64,000 nucleotides of DNA, taken from Cladocopium goreaui (Eukaryota; Sar; Dinophyceae; Suessiales; Symbiodiniaceae). Position numbers and translations under genes: made by a program. Positions 33,531 through 46,100 of this stretch are shown one piece after another; position 1 is the first letter of the stretch; each line of letters begins with the position of its first letter. The notes below the pieces were generated by a model. It saw only the letters and a program-made list of their open reading frames with translations. It ran no database searches and was not told where the DNA came from. The stretch is from NCBI GenBank assembly GCA_947184155.2, contig CAMXCT020006634.1, positions 656,475 through 720,474 of the forward strand, written 5' to 3'.

Positions 33531-33785
33531 TTACCAGCAAATCCTGGCAGCACGACAGCCATGCCAAGGTTCTTGGTGACTGGCACATAGCCTAGATGAA
33601 TTGAGGCCATCTCGCTTTAGAACAGCGATGAGTTCTGGTTGGGCATAGGACAACACTGCTAGGCAGTGGCCGAGCCAAATACTGCGACATTGAAACACAT
33701 CCGCCATGGTGATGGTTTTTCCAACCATGGGCCTTACAGGGTCGACGAATTTCAAATCCATTCCTTCATACAGTACTTCATACAA
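33531..33785 (-). CDS. possible exon downstream of bL20
   Basis: A minus frame reads VLYEGMDLKFVDPVRPMVGK then TITMADVF. It looks like protein but does not match the end of bL20, and its phase does not follow directly from the last bL20 exon. It could be an extension of that gene or part of the next one. Confidence 0.3.
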   Translation of the reverse strand: MYEVLYEGMDLKFVDPVRPMVGKTITMADVFQCRSIWLGHCLAVLSYAQPELIAVLKRDGLNSSRLCASHQEPWHGCRAARICW

Positions 33786-33886
33786 GATTCCCCAATTTGA
33801 ATGGCATGAGTATCATACCGACAGGGGCTCAACTATTTTGACTCCTACCACCGTCCCCATGCTCTCCTTTTAGCCCCCGCCGTACC

Positions 33887-35514
33887 TGCACCACGTTGGT
33901 GAAAACTGCCCGGTCGTAGATGCCCAGCTGCGACAGGATCTTGCGGTTGATGTTGATGTTTGCCTCCTGGCATCCGGCAACAGACGTAACGGACACGCAC
34001 AAGTGACATCAAGTGACCATAAATTGGGCCGGGAAATTGGGGATTTATTCGCCGAAAAAGATGGCCATTGGAGGAAAACCAATGATAAATAGGGTGGGTC
34101 GGAGTAGGAGATTCTTGGTCAAACTTATGTCTGTGCTATGAGTCTACTCAAGACCTGTTCAGTATGTGACGTGAAGTCGTCACCTTCAGCTTGCAGATGA
34201 ACTGATTGTACCTGCAGGGATCAAGTTAGAGAGGAATATCTGATGACGGATTTGAGCCACAAGGATCCGCCAGTTCCTGGGTGAGGTAAACAAATACAAA
34301 ACCAGGGTCAAAGATATATTCAAAGATGATCAAAGCAGAAACATTTGAAACCAGTTGCCAGCAGTGATGGTGCCTTGTTGCAGCTAGGTCCAAAACAGAA
34401 CCATTCACATCCATTGATCACTATTCGAACGAAAGAACATGTATGCATCATGAAATTGGCGCGCATCATGTTGAGCAGTGCGTTTCAGCTCCCCTCCATT
34501 TCTGCAAAATCCTTGAGCTATAACTATAACCCTGATTCCCTCATAACTTCATAAGCCTGTACCCCTGGTGTCCACATCAACATAGCTGTTGAACCGGTTG
34601 TTTATGGATCTTCCCCCAAGCTGCTATATATTTGAAGCAATTGCTCCATATCCCCATCGATGAAGCGCACGGAATGCCATGCAGCTTGGAGTTGTTGCTC
34701 ACCTCGGAGGAAACTGAGAGCTTGCAAAGTCGGTCACCAATGGCAGATGTTTCATGAAATTCTACCATTGGATCCATTGGTAAAATTGAACCCCCCAAAT
34801 TCATGTTGAAATCCCCATGCTCAACGCTTAAATCCCCATGGTTTAATGGTGAACCCCCGCCCATTTTCGGCCCACGGACGCGCTGAATCCAAAGCTGACG
34901 CCGCTCGCGCTTGAACAATCGCCGGGACCGGTACCTGGGACCAGTTTGAAGCTGGTGGTCTTCTCCAACAAACTGTACCCCTCACATGTGAATCAACTGA
35001 GGCCTCTATAAGTCGTGGATCCAATTGCCAAGTCCAGGAGCCGAATCCTGTCCCAATCATCCCAGATCTTTGGCTTCCGAAGCTTGCCAGTTTCTTGGCT
35101 AGATTTGAGTTGTAGCCAGGAAGGTCCAACCCTTTTAATTGTTGATCACAGCGGAAGACTAGCACTCAAATACCACCCTGAAGCGGAAAAATCACGATAC
35201 TAGCTGCTCTATCAGAAGAATTGCCACTGCAACTCTGCATTACAGGTAGAGCATCTACAGACTTCCAGGAACGAAATGAGAGGATCCAACCATGAGTTCC
35301 CCTTCCTGTGCGCCATCCCAAAATTTTAAACCCAAGGATTCTGTGGTCTATCATCATGTGTCCCCATTTTTTCATGGCTGCTTTGATCTTTTTGGGATAT
35401 CCTCCACACCATGATGCATGGTGTATACCCCGCGCACTTCCTTTTCAAGGCCTGCATCACTGCTTGCCGCGCCAGTCTGTAGCCTCGCAGAAATTTGTTG
35501 TACTTCACAAGGGG
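33887..35514 (-). CDS. rpl20: organellar ribosomal protein bL20, five exons
   Basis: bL20 binds 23S-type rRNA and is needed early in large-subunit assembly. Five exons spell its core in order: 35,441-35,514 (KFLRGYRLARQAVMQALK), 34,873-34,934 (YRSRRLFKRERRQLWIQRVR), 34,671-34,702 (SNNSKLHGIP), 34,184-34,211 (YNQFICKLK) and 33,887-33,963 (NININRKILSQLGIYDRAVF). These match the bacterial landmarks AKQAVxKA, YRDRRxRKRxFRxLWIxRIN, NGIxYSxFINGLKK and ELNRKxLAxxAxxDxxAF. Phases agree at each junction. Donors are GA, unclear, GT, GT and GT. About 91 residues are recovered of the usual 115-120; the N-terminal lysine/arginine stretch, any targeting peptide and the last residues lie in exons I could not place. 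Whether the product goes to the mitochondrion or the plastid cannot be told. Confidence 0.85.
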
Positions 35515-35515
35515 C

Positions 35516-36860
35516 TGCACCGAACATACCCTCTGGTAACTTAACAGTTTGCCATAAAGAATTGCCCATTTGTCGATGATTTACCTCTTGAATATGGCCA
35601 TATTCCATGGCTACGTTCAATAACCACGGAGTAAATCACTTCATGGAAGCTCGGCATACGTCAACTGGAAATTCCTACTTAGATCTGAGGCAAAAACGAG
35701 CTGTCCCCATAGGAAAAAAATATCAAAGGCTCAATGATGCTCATCGCCGCCCGTGGGCTCGTGGGCTCGTGGGCCAAGGCTCAGGCAATTCCTGCGACGC
35801 TTGTGCATGTTGTCCAAGGAATACTTCAGCCACATCGACTTCCTGGTGCGAAGCCGAAGCGGATATACCCTCTGGAAATTTAACAGTTTGCTATTAAAAA
35901 TGACCTATTTATAATTGATTTGTCTACAAAAACTGGAGATGTTCCATAGTTATGGTAGTTTACCAGAGGGTAAGTATTCACCAACAAAGATACGGGATAC
36001 TGCATAATAAGATAACAGTACTATGGGTAATTAACCACATAGTCTTGGATGTGTGGTAATTAACAAGGAACAATGGGAATGCATCCAATAGTGTGGATAC
36101 CATAAACATGGTCCAAGGTAAACATGTGCCAATAGTGGATGGCGAAAATCACATCCCTCCGGATCCCTCTATGTTGCCGAGGCCGTGCAGAAATTTGGGA
36201 TGCGAAATGAGCCCTGCCCAAATGCTGAAAAGCGGAAGTGCAAATCAGCGAAAGAACCTGTGATGATACAACAGTCGCGCTAGTGATTTTGGAAACTTGG
36301 CAAAACAGTCACAAGACGGCGTCTGCAGAAAAATGACCAACAGGTGGCTCACAACTGCATTGCAGAGACACCGAAGAATTTGAACTTAAATCCTCAATTC
36401 CTAACAAATTCCTTGCAACTGCACCTGCACATGTGGCACATGTAGTAATCCCTTTCTGGGCTGAGATGGCAATATCTACAGCTACTATATAGAAAAATTG
36501 CTGTGATTTGGCCTCCAAAATCACGTGGTTCCATCAACTGTGTCATTCGGTCCTCCTCTCCATGGCTCTTTTGGGGCGCCTGGGATGCGAAAGACTGTGC
36601 GAAAGACTGGAATGGATAACACACATATGATTACATAGATATCTACCGATGAGATAGATTTTGATGAGATATGTAAGATTGATAGATAAATAGATAAATA
36701 CACAAAAAGGCGCAAAAATCAATAAAACAAACGAACGAATGAACGAACGAACGAACAAAACAAAACAAAACAAAAACATATCTAAACTAAACCGATAAAT
36801 ATGTGTGTGTGTGTGCATGTGTTGTTGCTAAATCGTCTTCTTCCCGGTTCCCACTAGGCA
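35516..36860. other. intronic or intergenic sequence with inverted-repeat elements
   Basis: 35,866-35,972 is a 107-bp element with ends TACCCTCTGG / CCAGAGGGTA. A related partial copy starts at about 35,527 (TACCCTCTGGTAAC...AACAGTTTGC). At about 36,540-36,590 a minus segment APQKSHGEEDRMTQLM may be an exon. 36,724-36,780 holds GAAC/AAAAC tetra- and pentanucleotide runs. Confidence 0.4.
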
Positions 36861-36971
36861 GCGATCCCCAAAATGGGGTAGCATTCCTGTGGCCACCAGC
36901 TTTGGTGGCGTCAACTTCAAGGACTTTGTGTCGTAGTTGAAGGGAATCCCTGGCGCCATGGCTGAGACCAT
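36825..36971 (-). CDS. probable terminal exon, product unknown
   Basis: After GGACAG a frame of 48 codons opens with ATG and ends in TAG. It includes MAPGIPFNYDTKSLKL and LVATGMLPHFGDRCLVGTGK. A GTGGGA donor inside could end it earlier. It is either the end of a gene upstream of bL20 or an early exon of bL20 itself. Family not recognised. Confidence 0.4.
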
Positions 36972-37945
36972 CTGTCCACCCGGCGTTTAAGAATACCACG
37001 CTTTATTATTTTTTTCAGGTATCCTCCAAACAGTGCTAATATGATGCTTATATGGGTACCCCCCCAATGAAAAACCTAGAGGGTTATTAATTTAGGGTTG
37101 CGTTAAAGTTTTGACCCCACCGCGAACTATGATGAACCATGATGAACCGTCATGAACCGTGATGAACCGTGATGAACCATGAGGAACCATGGCATGGCTG
37201 GACCCCATATGAGTTTGACCGTCTGGAGTGCCCAGCTTGTGGTTTTCAATCTAGGTTTGGATCGAAGAATCCAATTGAATCCAGCTTAAAGTTCAAAATG
37301 ACCTCGTTGCGGCACTCTTTGGGTCAACAACTGAAACAAGGCAGCTGGGCCCTTGTCTTGATCTGGCAGGAGGGACGGCTCGAGGCAATGAGAAATAGAT
37401 CTCGCCAGTTATTTCTGCGAATTTAGAAAGACGATGTAACTGGTAGATCTGTCCGCAAGTCATGGGTATTTGTGACTCCATGAATAATTGGTACAGGATC
37501 ATCACAGTCATGTTTCCACAGTGCCGTATATTTTTGCAGTCTAACTGGATATACCTTTTGCCATCTTTAATAGAAGCAAAGGCCAAATAGTTTCCAGGCC
37601 ACTTGCGATGCTGGCGCCATTTATTTGATGACAATGAAAAAGGATCTCCGTCTCGGTTGGCTGGTATGCCAAAGGCGACTCCTTTGCCAGTAAAATTACC
37701 TTCCATCCAACGTAGCAATGGAAAATACCAGAAAATACCCGAATGTCTAGATAAATTGCCTAGGATCTTCCATGGCCATGTTTGATTAATTACCAAAGGG
37801 TATCTCCCTCAAATCCCCAAGCTGTGCTGTTAAAATTCCAGTTTTTGCTGTTTCTGAATTCCTTATTTTTAGGGTGACCCATCCTTATCAAACCACCATT
37901 TTGTTGCAACAGGATCTCCGATTCAACCGTGGCAAGGGTAGCTAC
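36972..37945. other. non-coding stretch
   Basis: 37,129-37,189 holds six copies of the 10-mer TGATGAACC(A/G). A minus frame of 167 codons (37,296-37,796) is open but has no motif. Confidence 0.35.
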
Positions 37946-37996
37946 CTGGGCACACTCATGTAGGCTGAGTTCCCCGCTCCAAACCTCTGCTTTGGC
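37946..37996 (-). CDS. possible small exon
   Basis: 51 nt between CTCAG and GTAGCT reading AKAEVWSGELSLHECAQ. Protein-like and flanked by canonical splice sites; gene unknown. A further possible exon at 38,222-38,290 can be read on either strand. Confidence 0.3.
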
Positions 37997-39469
37997 CTGA
38001 GAAATCATCGAAGTCGCACATGGAAAACCACACAGTTTGTTCATTTTTAGGGTGCAATGCCATGCCAATAGTGACCTTACCTACATGTGAGGTGCTTCCC
38101 AAATCGTTAGCTAAGTTGGTGTATAAGTAACATTTCACTAGGGACTATGGTGGATACATCCTACGGTTAATGCAGCTTATAAACCAATTTATCACTATGG
38201 GATGACAAGTCAAAGTGCCAAAAAAAGCCCGCCTGCATGACGACGGCACTTCCATGTGCCTGGATTCTCGCCACTTTGGGCGGGGCCAAAACAAGAAAGG
38301 TAGGTTGATTTCCGAGCAACACCTGCATATTCAGATGGGCTATTCTGATCCGGCCATGATCTCTCTGTATCTAAATAGGGGGTTCCTAAAATGGGGGTAC
38401 CCCTAAATCACTCATGTTTTCTTTGGGATTGTCCATCAAAAAAATCCATGTTGGCCATGCCCCATTTATGGAAACGACTCAAGGCTCGGGCAACTTATCA
38501 TTCACACTCAAATAGGTCATGCCTGGGCTTATTTCCAACATATATGTATGTATAGACTATAGACATGGATGTATATACATACATATAATACAGTAATTTA
38601 ATGTGTATATACATGTATAAATATATATATCTGTACATATACATTTTTATGTGCATATACATAATACACATGTACATACACATGCACATACAGCATTTGC
38701 CATGAGGTCGACATGCTGTCGTTGAGTAGCAGACCGGCGCTCGTTTCGAGCCTGGAGACATGGCAGCAAATGCTCGTCATTGGTTGGGAGTGATTGTTGG
38801 GAGTGATTGATGATAACAATGATAATTGATAATGAATATAAATCAATATAAATCAATATAAATCAATATAAATGATAAAAATGATAAAAATGATAATAAT
38901 GGTAAAAATGATATTAATGATAATTATAATAGTGCTTAATAACGGTCAATAGTTGGTTTATTAATGATTGGTGGCTCAATTAATCCCATCCCCCTATCAT
39001 GTTAAGCACCTCCACTGCATGGTCCCAAATACTTGCTTTCATCCCTTACTTAATCATTGGGTCAACAGATTGTATGTGGTTTATGGTCATCCATCCCATA
39101 ATGGGAATCTTGGGTTTAATGGGTATATAAAATCCCGTTGAAAATGGATTGATGACCATCTCCCAATATATTAAGATATTGATGATTAATGGTTGTTGAG
39201 ATTCTTGATTTATATAGTGACCCCCAACAAGATAGAAGAGTGATTTTTCCCGACCGAAGAGGATAAGGAAATTGTCGAAGTTTGAAAACTGTTCTATCTT
39301 TTGTATCCTATCACTATTCACAGCAAATCCTCAATGCTCATAAGAAAATCCGCCCGCACCGAAGGTGCTGGGGCGTGATCGTCCGGATGGCACTCGTAAA
39401 AGGTTACAGGTTTACCTGGGGGGGGGGGCATTTTTCGGCCAAAACCTCCTGTTTTTGATAGGTCGTGAC
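37997..39469. other. non-coding stretch with repeats
   Basis: 38,385-38,490 resembles the small inverted-repeat element at 46.5 kb (CTAAAATGGGGGTACCCC near one end). 38,545-38,700: TATACA microsatellite. 38,820-38,940: AAATCAATAT and AAAATGAT repeats. 39,085-39,175: imperfect inverted repeat with ATGGTCATC / GATGACCAT ends. Confidence 0.45.
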
Positions 39470-39486
39470 GCTCGCCTTCAAAAAAC

Positions 39487-39954
39487 ACTGTAAAAAACAG
39501 TACGGAAGACACCTGTTCGTGAACGCGCCCGTCCAAAATCGGCAAGCGAAAAGTGAAAAAACCCTGTGTTTTTCAACTTTTTGACCTCAATTTTTTGGTT
39601 TGCAACATCTTTTTTTGCGGTTCCGCAGGTGGCCTGGCCCGGAGGCGGATTTTTGAGTTTTTGGACCCGTTTTCGGACTGATTTTCGTCGTTTTGTGATA
39701 GCAGAAACACTGGTTTTTACAGTGTTTTTCTGTTTTCTGCATGCTTGACGGCTAGCTTCAAAACTTCCAAAAACCTCGTAAATTACGCTGTTTTATGTTA
39801 CGGTGTGAATGAAAACATCGTAAATACCAGTGTTTTTTGACGTTGGTTAAAAAAACACTGTAAATTACAGTGTTTTTGGCCACCTGACCCTCAAAAACCA
39901 TGGTATTTGCAGTGGTTTCTGCTTCTCACCGCGCAAAAACACTGTAAATAACAG
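39487..39954. repeat. array of CACTGTAA-type hairpins
   Basis: Five or more inverted repeats: 39,487-39,501 (ACTGT/ACAGT), 39,705-39,727 (AAACACTG/CAGTGTTT), 39,777-39,787 (CGTAA/TTACG), 39,851-39,877 (13-bp perfect stem AAAAACACTGTAA, 1-nt centre) and 39,942-39,954 (CTGT/ACAG). No coding sequence. Confidence 0.75.
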
Positions 39955-42739
39955 CAATTTCGCCGTTTTTTCATGTTTTTCGTTATTTTTTGAACTGCGT
40001 TGGTCCGCTATACATGGCTATCAAATTCTTCGCGTTTTTTTTTCCGACAATCAGTACTTTCGGATGTTTTTGGTTTCAATGGCCGACATCATTGGCAGTT
40101 ACGATGCGGTGCGGGCGGTTGCCGTCGCGAAGCGACGTGAATAAGATATCTGAAGTGCTCCGTTCCCTGCAACTTCACAGTTGATATCAAAAATAGAACA
40201 TTTATGGAAATTTTAAGGCATTAAAACGATCCAAATATATGCAGATGATATCAGATGATACTAAAGATAGAAAAGTGTTGTGTGGATTTTCTCCCAACAT
40301 TTCTCCCAACATTTCTCCCAACATGTCTCCCAACATTTCTCCCAACATTTCTCCCCACATTTCTCCCCAAAATCTGGGTCAAACTTCACTTACATGTCTC
40401 CGGGATTCTGGGAAAATGTTTCCCTATATGTTTCGGGGTCATAACATCCTCAAACAACTTTTCTATCTTATTGCGTCTCTCTTTCTGACGGGATTGTTCA
40501 TGGTCTGAGTTCTCATACTGGACTAGATACATAACAATCCCACTTCAAACCTGAGTCCTACAGGAATCATCAACCACACCCCCCTGAACTGGCATTGCTC
40601 AAGTTAATCCCAAATGCGAAAGGGCTGCCATCCAGTTGCTGATGTATCTGGTCTATTCCAGACAGCACCAAGAAAGGCGAAGGTGGTGCCCATTTCACCC
40701 TGGTATAGCTACCGTATCAGTTAATGGCGTTTATAGACCAACTTATGAAAACGGCGTACCACCTGAAATATCAAAGAAGCTGTCAGGAGAAAGGGCTGTC
40801 CAAATACCCCTCCCCCTTTCATGACTTCTGAACTCACGACTCTGGAGCATCAAGATTTGAAGATTCCTGGCTAGTAAATCTGCCGGGAACCTTTTTGACT
40901 CAACTCTTTGACAGGCTGGTGCTCCCTTCCAAACACGATTGTATAGTATGTATGGACTAGTGACTAGTTTGCTGTGTTTGGGTGCGTCTCAAAAAATATG
41001 GTACCCTAAAAATACAGCGTTGATGCTCGTGTTCCCTATGAACATCGCTGAACTAATCGCTGAATGATCTTCATGTCCCCTTTAAAAACAGCCACCCTTC
41101 GTCCGCTTCAAACTCAGCGGTCCCCTGTCCCATTTCGCCAAGGGGCCGCGACGCCTGAGGATGAGGATTTAGCCAAATGTGGATTGAACCATCGAAGGGG
41201 AACCATCAATGGATTTGGATTGAACGTGATTGAACCATCAATAAGAAGGTAAACCCAAGAATACATGTTTCCTCAAATCGTAGTCGAATTAGCTGCAAAT
41301 AGCCCTAGATGGCCGTTGAAGTCGGGGGATGGTGTTTTGCTTACCCTTCAGTACCCTCACCATATAATCTATATAGAAGCTGTCAGAACCTGTCAAAGGA
41401 GACCCACTGAATTCTAGATGATCTATATACATACCTCTCATTTGTTGATGTTCCATTTCCAGGGTATTTTCTGGAGGGGGCCGACACAAAAACAGGGAAT
41501 AGATTGGGTACTTCCAGCAGCAAGCCATCATATTTTCTCCGTACTCGTTGACTTAATACCCAAACAAAATGAAATCTGAACCGAAAACAACTGGGATGTA
41601 ACCCATCAACATGTCAACATGGGTGTATCACTCAAACATCGGCTAGTGGCTAGTGCAATACCATTTTTCGATATGTTTATTATTATGATCAAATTTGCTC
41701 AGTCCATTGGTTTCTCCATTGCTTTGCGGCATTCACAGGATCTCCTGCACACCTTTTTGGGCAAACAAACAGCCACTCAGCTTCTGCAGCTACACGTGGC
41801 ACCTGTAGCATTCATCGACCCCATGTCGTCCCATATCCCAGCTAAGCCATGACACCCGTGACCAAAAATGCTGTAGGGGTCCAACTAGATAGTTCTGAAA
41901 TAGACCATGGTAGGACTTCTTTAGCATCTCCAGTGAAACTGGACATACCCAACTCATGAACCAATGCGGTATGGGTAAAAACCTGAGACCCGATACGGGG
42001 ATGAAGATCCATTTGCCAGCTATTTTGGTGCACCAAGGGTACCATGGATTCACGGTCATGCTTTATCACTTCGTGCCTTGGAGCTCATTCCGTGCCACTG
42101 CTCACAGCCAGCGCAGCTGTGAGATGGATCTACAGCATATTGGTAGTAGTACATCGGAACTGGGCGGTGGTTAAGCCAAGTATGCCAAACATATTGGTGT
42201 GTTGGGCACAATAACTATATATATACATATATATGGAAAGGTACCAAGAACTTGAAACCAACCAGCTGTTCGTCGCCTAGAATCTGGGTTATTACAATCC
42301 CCAATAACTTTGGTAGTATAACTTCCTATTCCAAATCCAATCAACCAGCCTATTTTGAATGGTCCATATGTCGATGGTGAAACCTCCAAGCTTTTTCGCT
42401 GGCCGGTCTCAGTACGTCACGAAGACCGGCGGAGCCAGGAAGGAAAACACCTGTCACTATGGCAGTTGATGGATTCATAATTATCATAACCTGCATCAAT
42501 ATGGCGTTGTCGGAAAATGGTGTGTACCCTCCAATATGGTCATGCAATAATATCTAATTGTCGGAAATTTACAGACAAAACCATGGGATTCGGGGACCTA
42601 ATTTTCAGACAAAGCCATATAATTTGGGATGATGATAATGAAATATGATGACAACAATGAAATGATAATGATAAAATGATGATGTTGATGAAGATTAAGA
42701 TTAAGATGAAGATGCAGATTCTGATTCTGATTCTGATTC

Positions 42740-42772
<33 letters not shown>

Positions 42773-42830
42773 GGATGAGGATGAGGATGAGGATGAGGAT
42801 GAGGATGAGGAGGAGGAGGAGGGGCCAAGC
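39955..42830. other. non-coding stretch
   Basis: 40,288-40,370 has seven copies of the 12-mer TCTCCCAACATT. 42,715-42,830 is a GAT to GAG microsatellite. At 41,850-42,060 two minus frames are open and protein-like, but neither is decisive. No supported gene. Confidence 0.4.
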
Positions 42831-43133
42831 TTGACCGTGTAGGATAATCCCCACACGTTTTGTTCAACCAGATTGTGGTACGGCCTTGAGCATCTCAGGT
42901 TGTGGTCATGGACGTTGACCAAGGTATGAGGTTTTTGGGGTTGTGATTCCTTACCACCCCACGAATCGTCTTGCGCTCGAAGTCCTGAAGTTGAGGCCCC
43001 CAATGCCTTTACCGAGGCACGTTGTAATTTGGATCAGAATAGATGCGGAGCAAGCCTGGGCTTCCCAGTCCCAGGCCTAAAGTATTTCATGTCATCATCG
43101 TCGTCGTCATCATCATCAGATTTGGTCAACTAC

Positions 43134-46100
43134 AAAGACGCAGATATCATGCTTCACTTGATCTTGGAATATGTCCAGAGATGGGTCACAATTCATGCGC
43201 TGCTTGAACAAATTCATTGCCAACGAACCATTCCTCGTTCCTTCATTCACTGGCCTCTGGTTCCATTTTTGAAGTATCCCACTTGGAAACTGCTTGCTAT
43301 TTCAGCTTCCAGAATTCCGCCCAGCCACAGCTGGGCTGGGTCGCCTCCCATATCTTTCTCCAAGCGTCGGCTCCTCTGAGCTGCTCGTTTCTGATCCACA
43401 ATCAATTCCTGGCAGAGGGGATCGTCTTCAGCGGCTACCAACCGGCTACCAACCGGCTACATGGTGCTTCAAAGGTACCACAGTTTCAGTTCATGCAATA
43501 GGACTTGTTGCAACCATAGCACTTGAGATCAAAGTGAGAAGCATATATTATAGATTCAGTTCCAGCTTTGCTGTTGTCATTGGAGCATGACAGGCCATCT
43601 CTGATAAAGATTCAGGCCCATCCCATGGCCGCACCTTTAAGTCTGCCACCAAGTTTGTATTCAGATCAAAGTAACCTCAGCCATGGCTGGTTGTCGGCAA
43701 AATGCCCAATTTTAATCAATTTTACAGGACTGGCTTTCCAAAGCAAACTCTATCTTAACAAGAAAGTCTGGTAATTCACTGCAGAAGCAGTGCAAAACCT
43801 GTCCAACTTGTCCTGAGGTGGATATGGGTCAAGTCATTTTGTACCCCAATAATTGGATGGTGAATACCAAACATCAGATACATAAACTCAAATCTATGGG
43901 TCTGAAAATTTTTGGATCAGGTCTTTCATTTTCCCATAATGTGGGTAAAACAATCATAAACCATCCCCCAGTCATCACCATAAATATATAGGTGGTATAG
44001 TATAAACCTTTCCCAGTCATGGGTGGTTTATGACATTGTTTCACCCACATGAATGGATTTTCTAGGCAATGGATGGTTTCTATGGGATTTTTCTAGGTAT
44101 ATAAATGCTATACCCAATGATAATAGCATTACAAACTGATCCTTGGTATCCAATATTGGAGGTAGAATTGGATTGTTGAATAATGATCATGATAAATACG
44201 CTATACCTATCTATACCTAAGGTTTCTATGGGATTTTTCGATGTTTTTTTTAATGCTATACCCATTTTCCCGGCGCATTTTCCCAAGGCACCATGGCGCA
44301 TGCCATTGACGTTCGCATCCATGGAGCTACAGTCCACCACATCAATGCGCGGCCGCAGCGCCGCCAGCGACGTTGCCGGGTCCTCCGGGTCCTCCTGGGA
44401 GGGACGCCAGGATGGTAACTCCTGAGCGGAGAGCCCATCCTGGACATGGCTAGTGACGGAAATCGTGAGATGTTGTAAATAAAATGTAAAATTGAAATAT
44501 GTGTATGTATATATATATATATAGATATATTATATATATATATATAGATATATTATATATATATATATCGTAACTCATTCTCGATGTTGGAAAAAACTGG
44601 GAATCATTGTGATCTCATGAGCCATATTTCAAAACATCCCTTTCCATCTGCATATCAAAAGCCCCGGTCCATGAGAGGCACCGCCATGAATGCCGTCAAG
44701 CAACGACGTCGCCACCTGGGCATGGGCTGACCAGTGGAAACGGCTCTGTATGGCAACCCAGCACTTTCGTTCGCGCTAGCAACTCCAAAGCCCATAGGGC
44801 GAAGTCGTCACCTCGCGCTTGAGAAAGACCAAGGGTGAGGAATCCAAGAACCAAGCAGTGTCGATGCAGATTTTTCTCCGGCCAGTTCAAGAAGAGATGG
44901 GAAATGATCTCGAACCACATCCAACTTTGTAGGACCAAAAATTACAACAAAATCAGTTCATCATTATCAGAGAAACAGGATAAGTCACAAGTTTGGCGGT
45001 TTGATCGGCTTTTCCAAGGACCCCCCCATCCGTGCAGCGCAAGGGTCGATCCACGTACAAGGTCAAGCGCTCACAGATGCCCATGATGCGGCTCAACATG
45101 GGTTGCTCAAAGTCCGAAAGAGGACAAGAGGCATTGCCTAAGCCAGCCCAGATGAGAAATGGCTCATATTTCAAACACCAAAGGACCCACAAAATGCGTC
45201 GGTTCAATAAATCTCTCAGAAACAGGGGTGCAGAAACCATCCAAAACTGGAGGGTTACTACCGGGTCTACCACATTATAAACCACTCGTTTTGGTGCTTG
45301 ATATGATGAACAAAGCCACTGAAATATGACAGCTCCGCAACTCCCATCAACTTCCTGCCAATGCCAACACTGATGCCCCAACAGCGTCACTATAGAAGCC
45401 GATTCACACATCTTCAATCTGGACAATCTTTTTTGCATGACATGCATCTTTCTTACAAGTCACACTGCTCAACTCAAAAACCTGGTAGTACCAGTTGAAA
45501 TCCTTTTTCAGGGCTTCAGTTGGGATGATAATCCTATATATGATAACTTTCCAAATTCATCTCTCAGCCGGACACCCATTGAGCTGTGCGGCAGAAAGAG
45601 ATGGTCTTGACGAGTGGTTGACTGCCACCCTCCTCCAGTCTTTCAGGCTATACAAATCACTGGAAGTCTAAAACATCATTGGAAGGTGCTGGGTTCACCG
45701 TTCCAAAAGCAACTCCGGTGGATAGGGTCCTTTCCATCATTGGATCGGTTTCAGGGAAATCTGCGAGAAACCGCCATAATACTTCTTGCGGCTTTCTCTC
45801 AAACCATCCCAGTGTTTTCCTAGGTAGCAAAACCCCAAGTCGCTCTTGTAGCTCCTGATTCTGCGAAGACTTCCCTTCCCGCCCAACGGAAGGCGCACAG
45901 AAAGCATGGAAAATCACAAGGCAGACTCCATTGACCATCTAAAATCACAATCAAAGCTAGGTTTAGAGATGATTTGGCCAATTGAAAGTAGGGAAAAAAA
46001 AAACTAAAACAGCCGTCCTGGTTCAGCCGTTCCAAATGCTCCAGCGCAGCAGTCACCAGTTCACAGCCCATGGAATGGGCCATGAGATGCATTTCCTGCA

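Noticed and set aside
37293-37796. 167-codon minus-strand frame
   Set aside because: Long but without domain, with another open frame across; kept only as a mention.
38222-38300. Possible exon (APPKVARIQAHGSAVVMQAG on minus; LHDDGTSMCLDSRHFG on plus)
   Set aside because: Both strands look coding-like; the plus strand has a good GTAGGT donor, but no partner exons were found on either strand.
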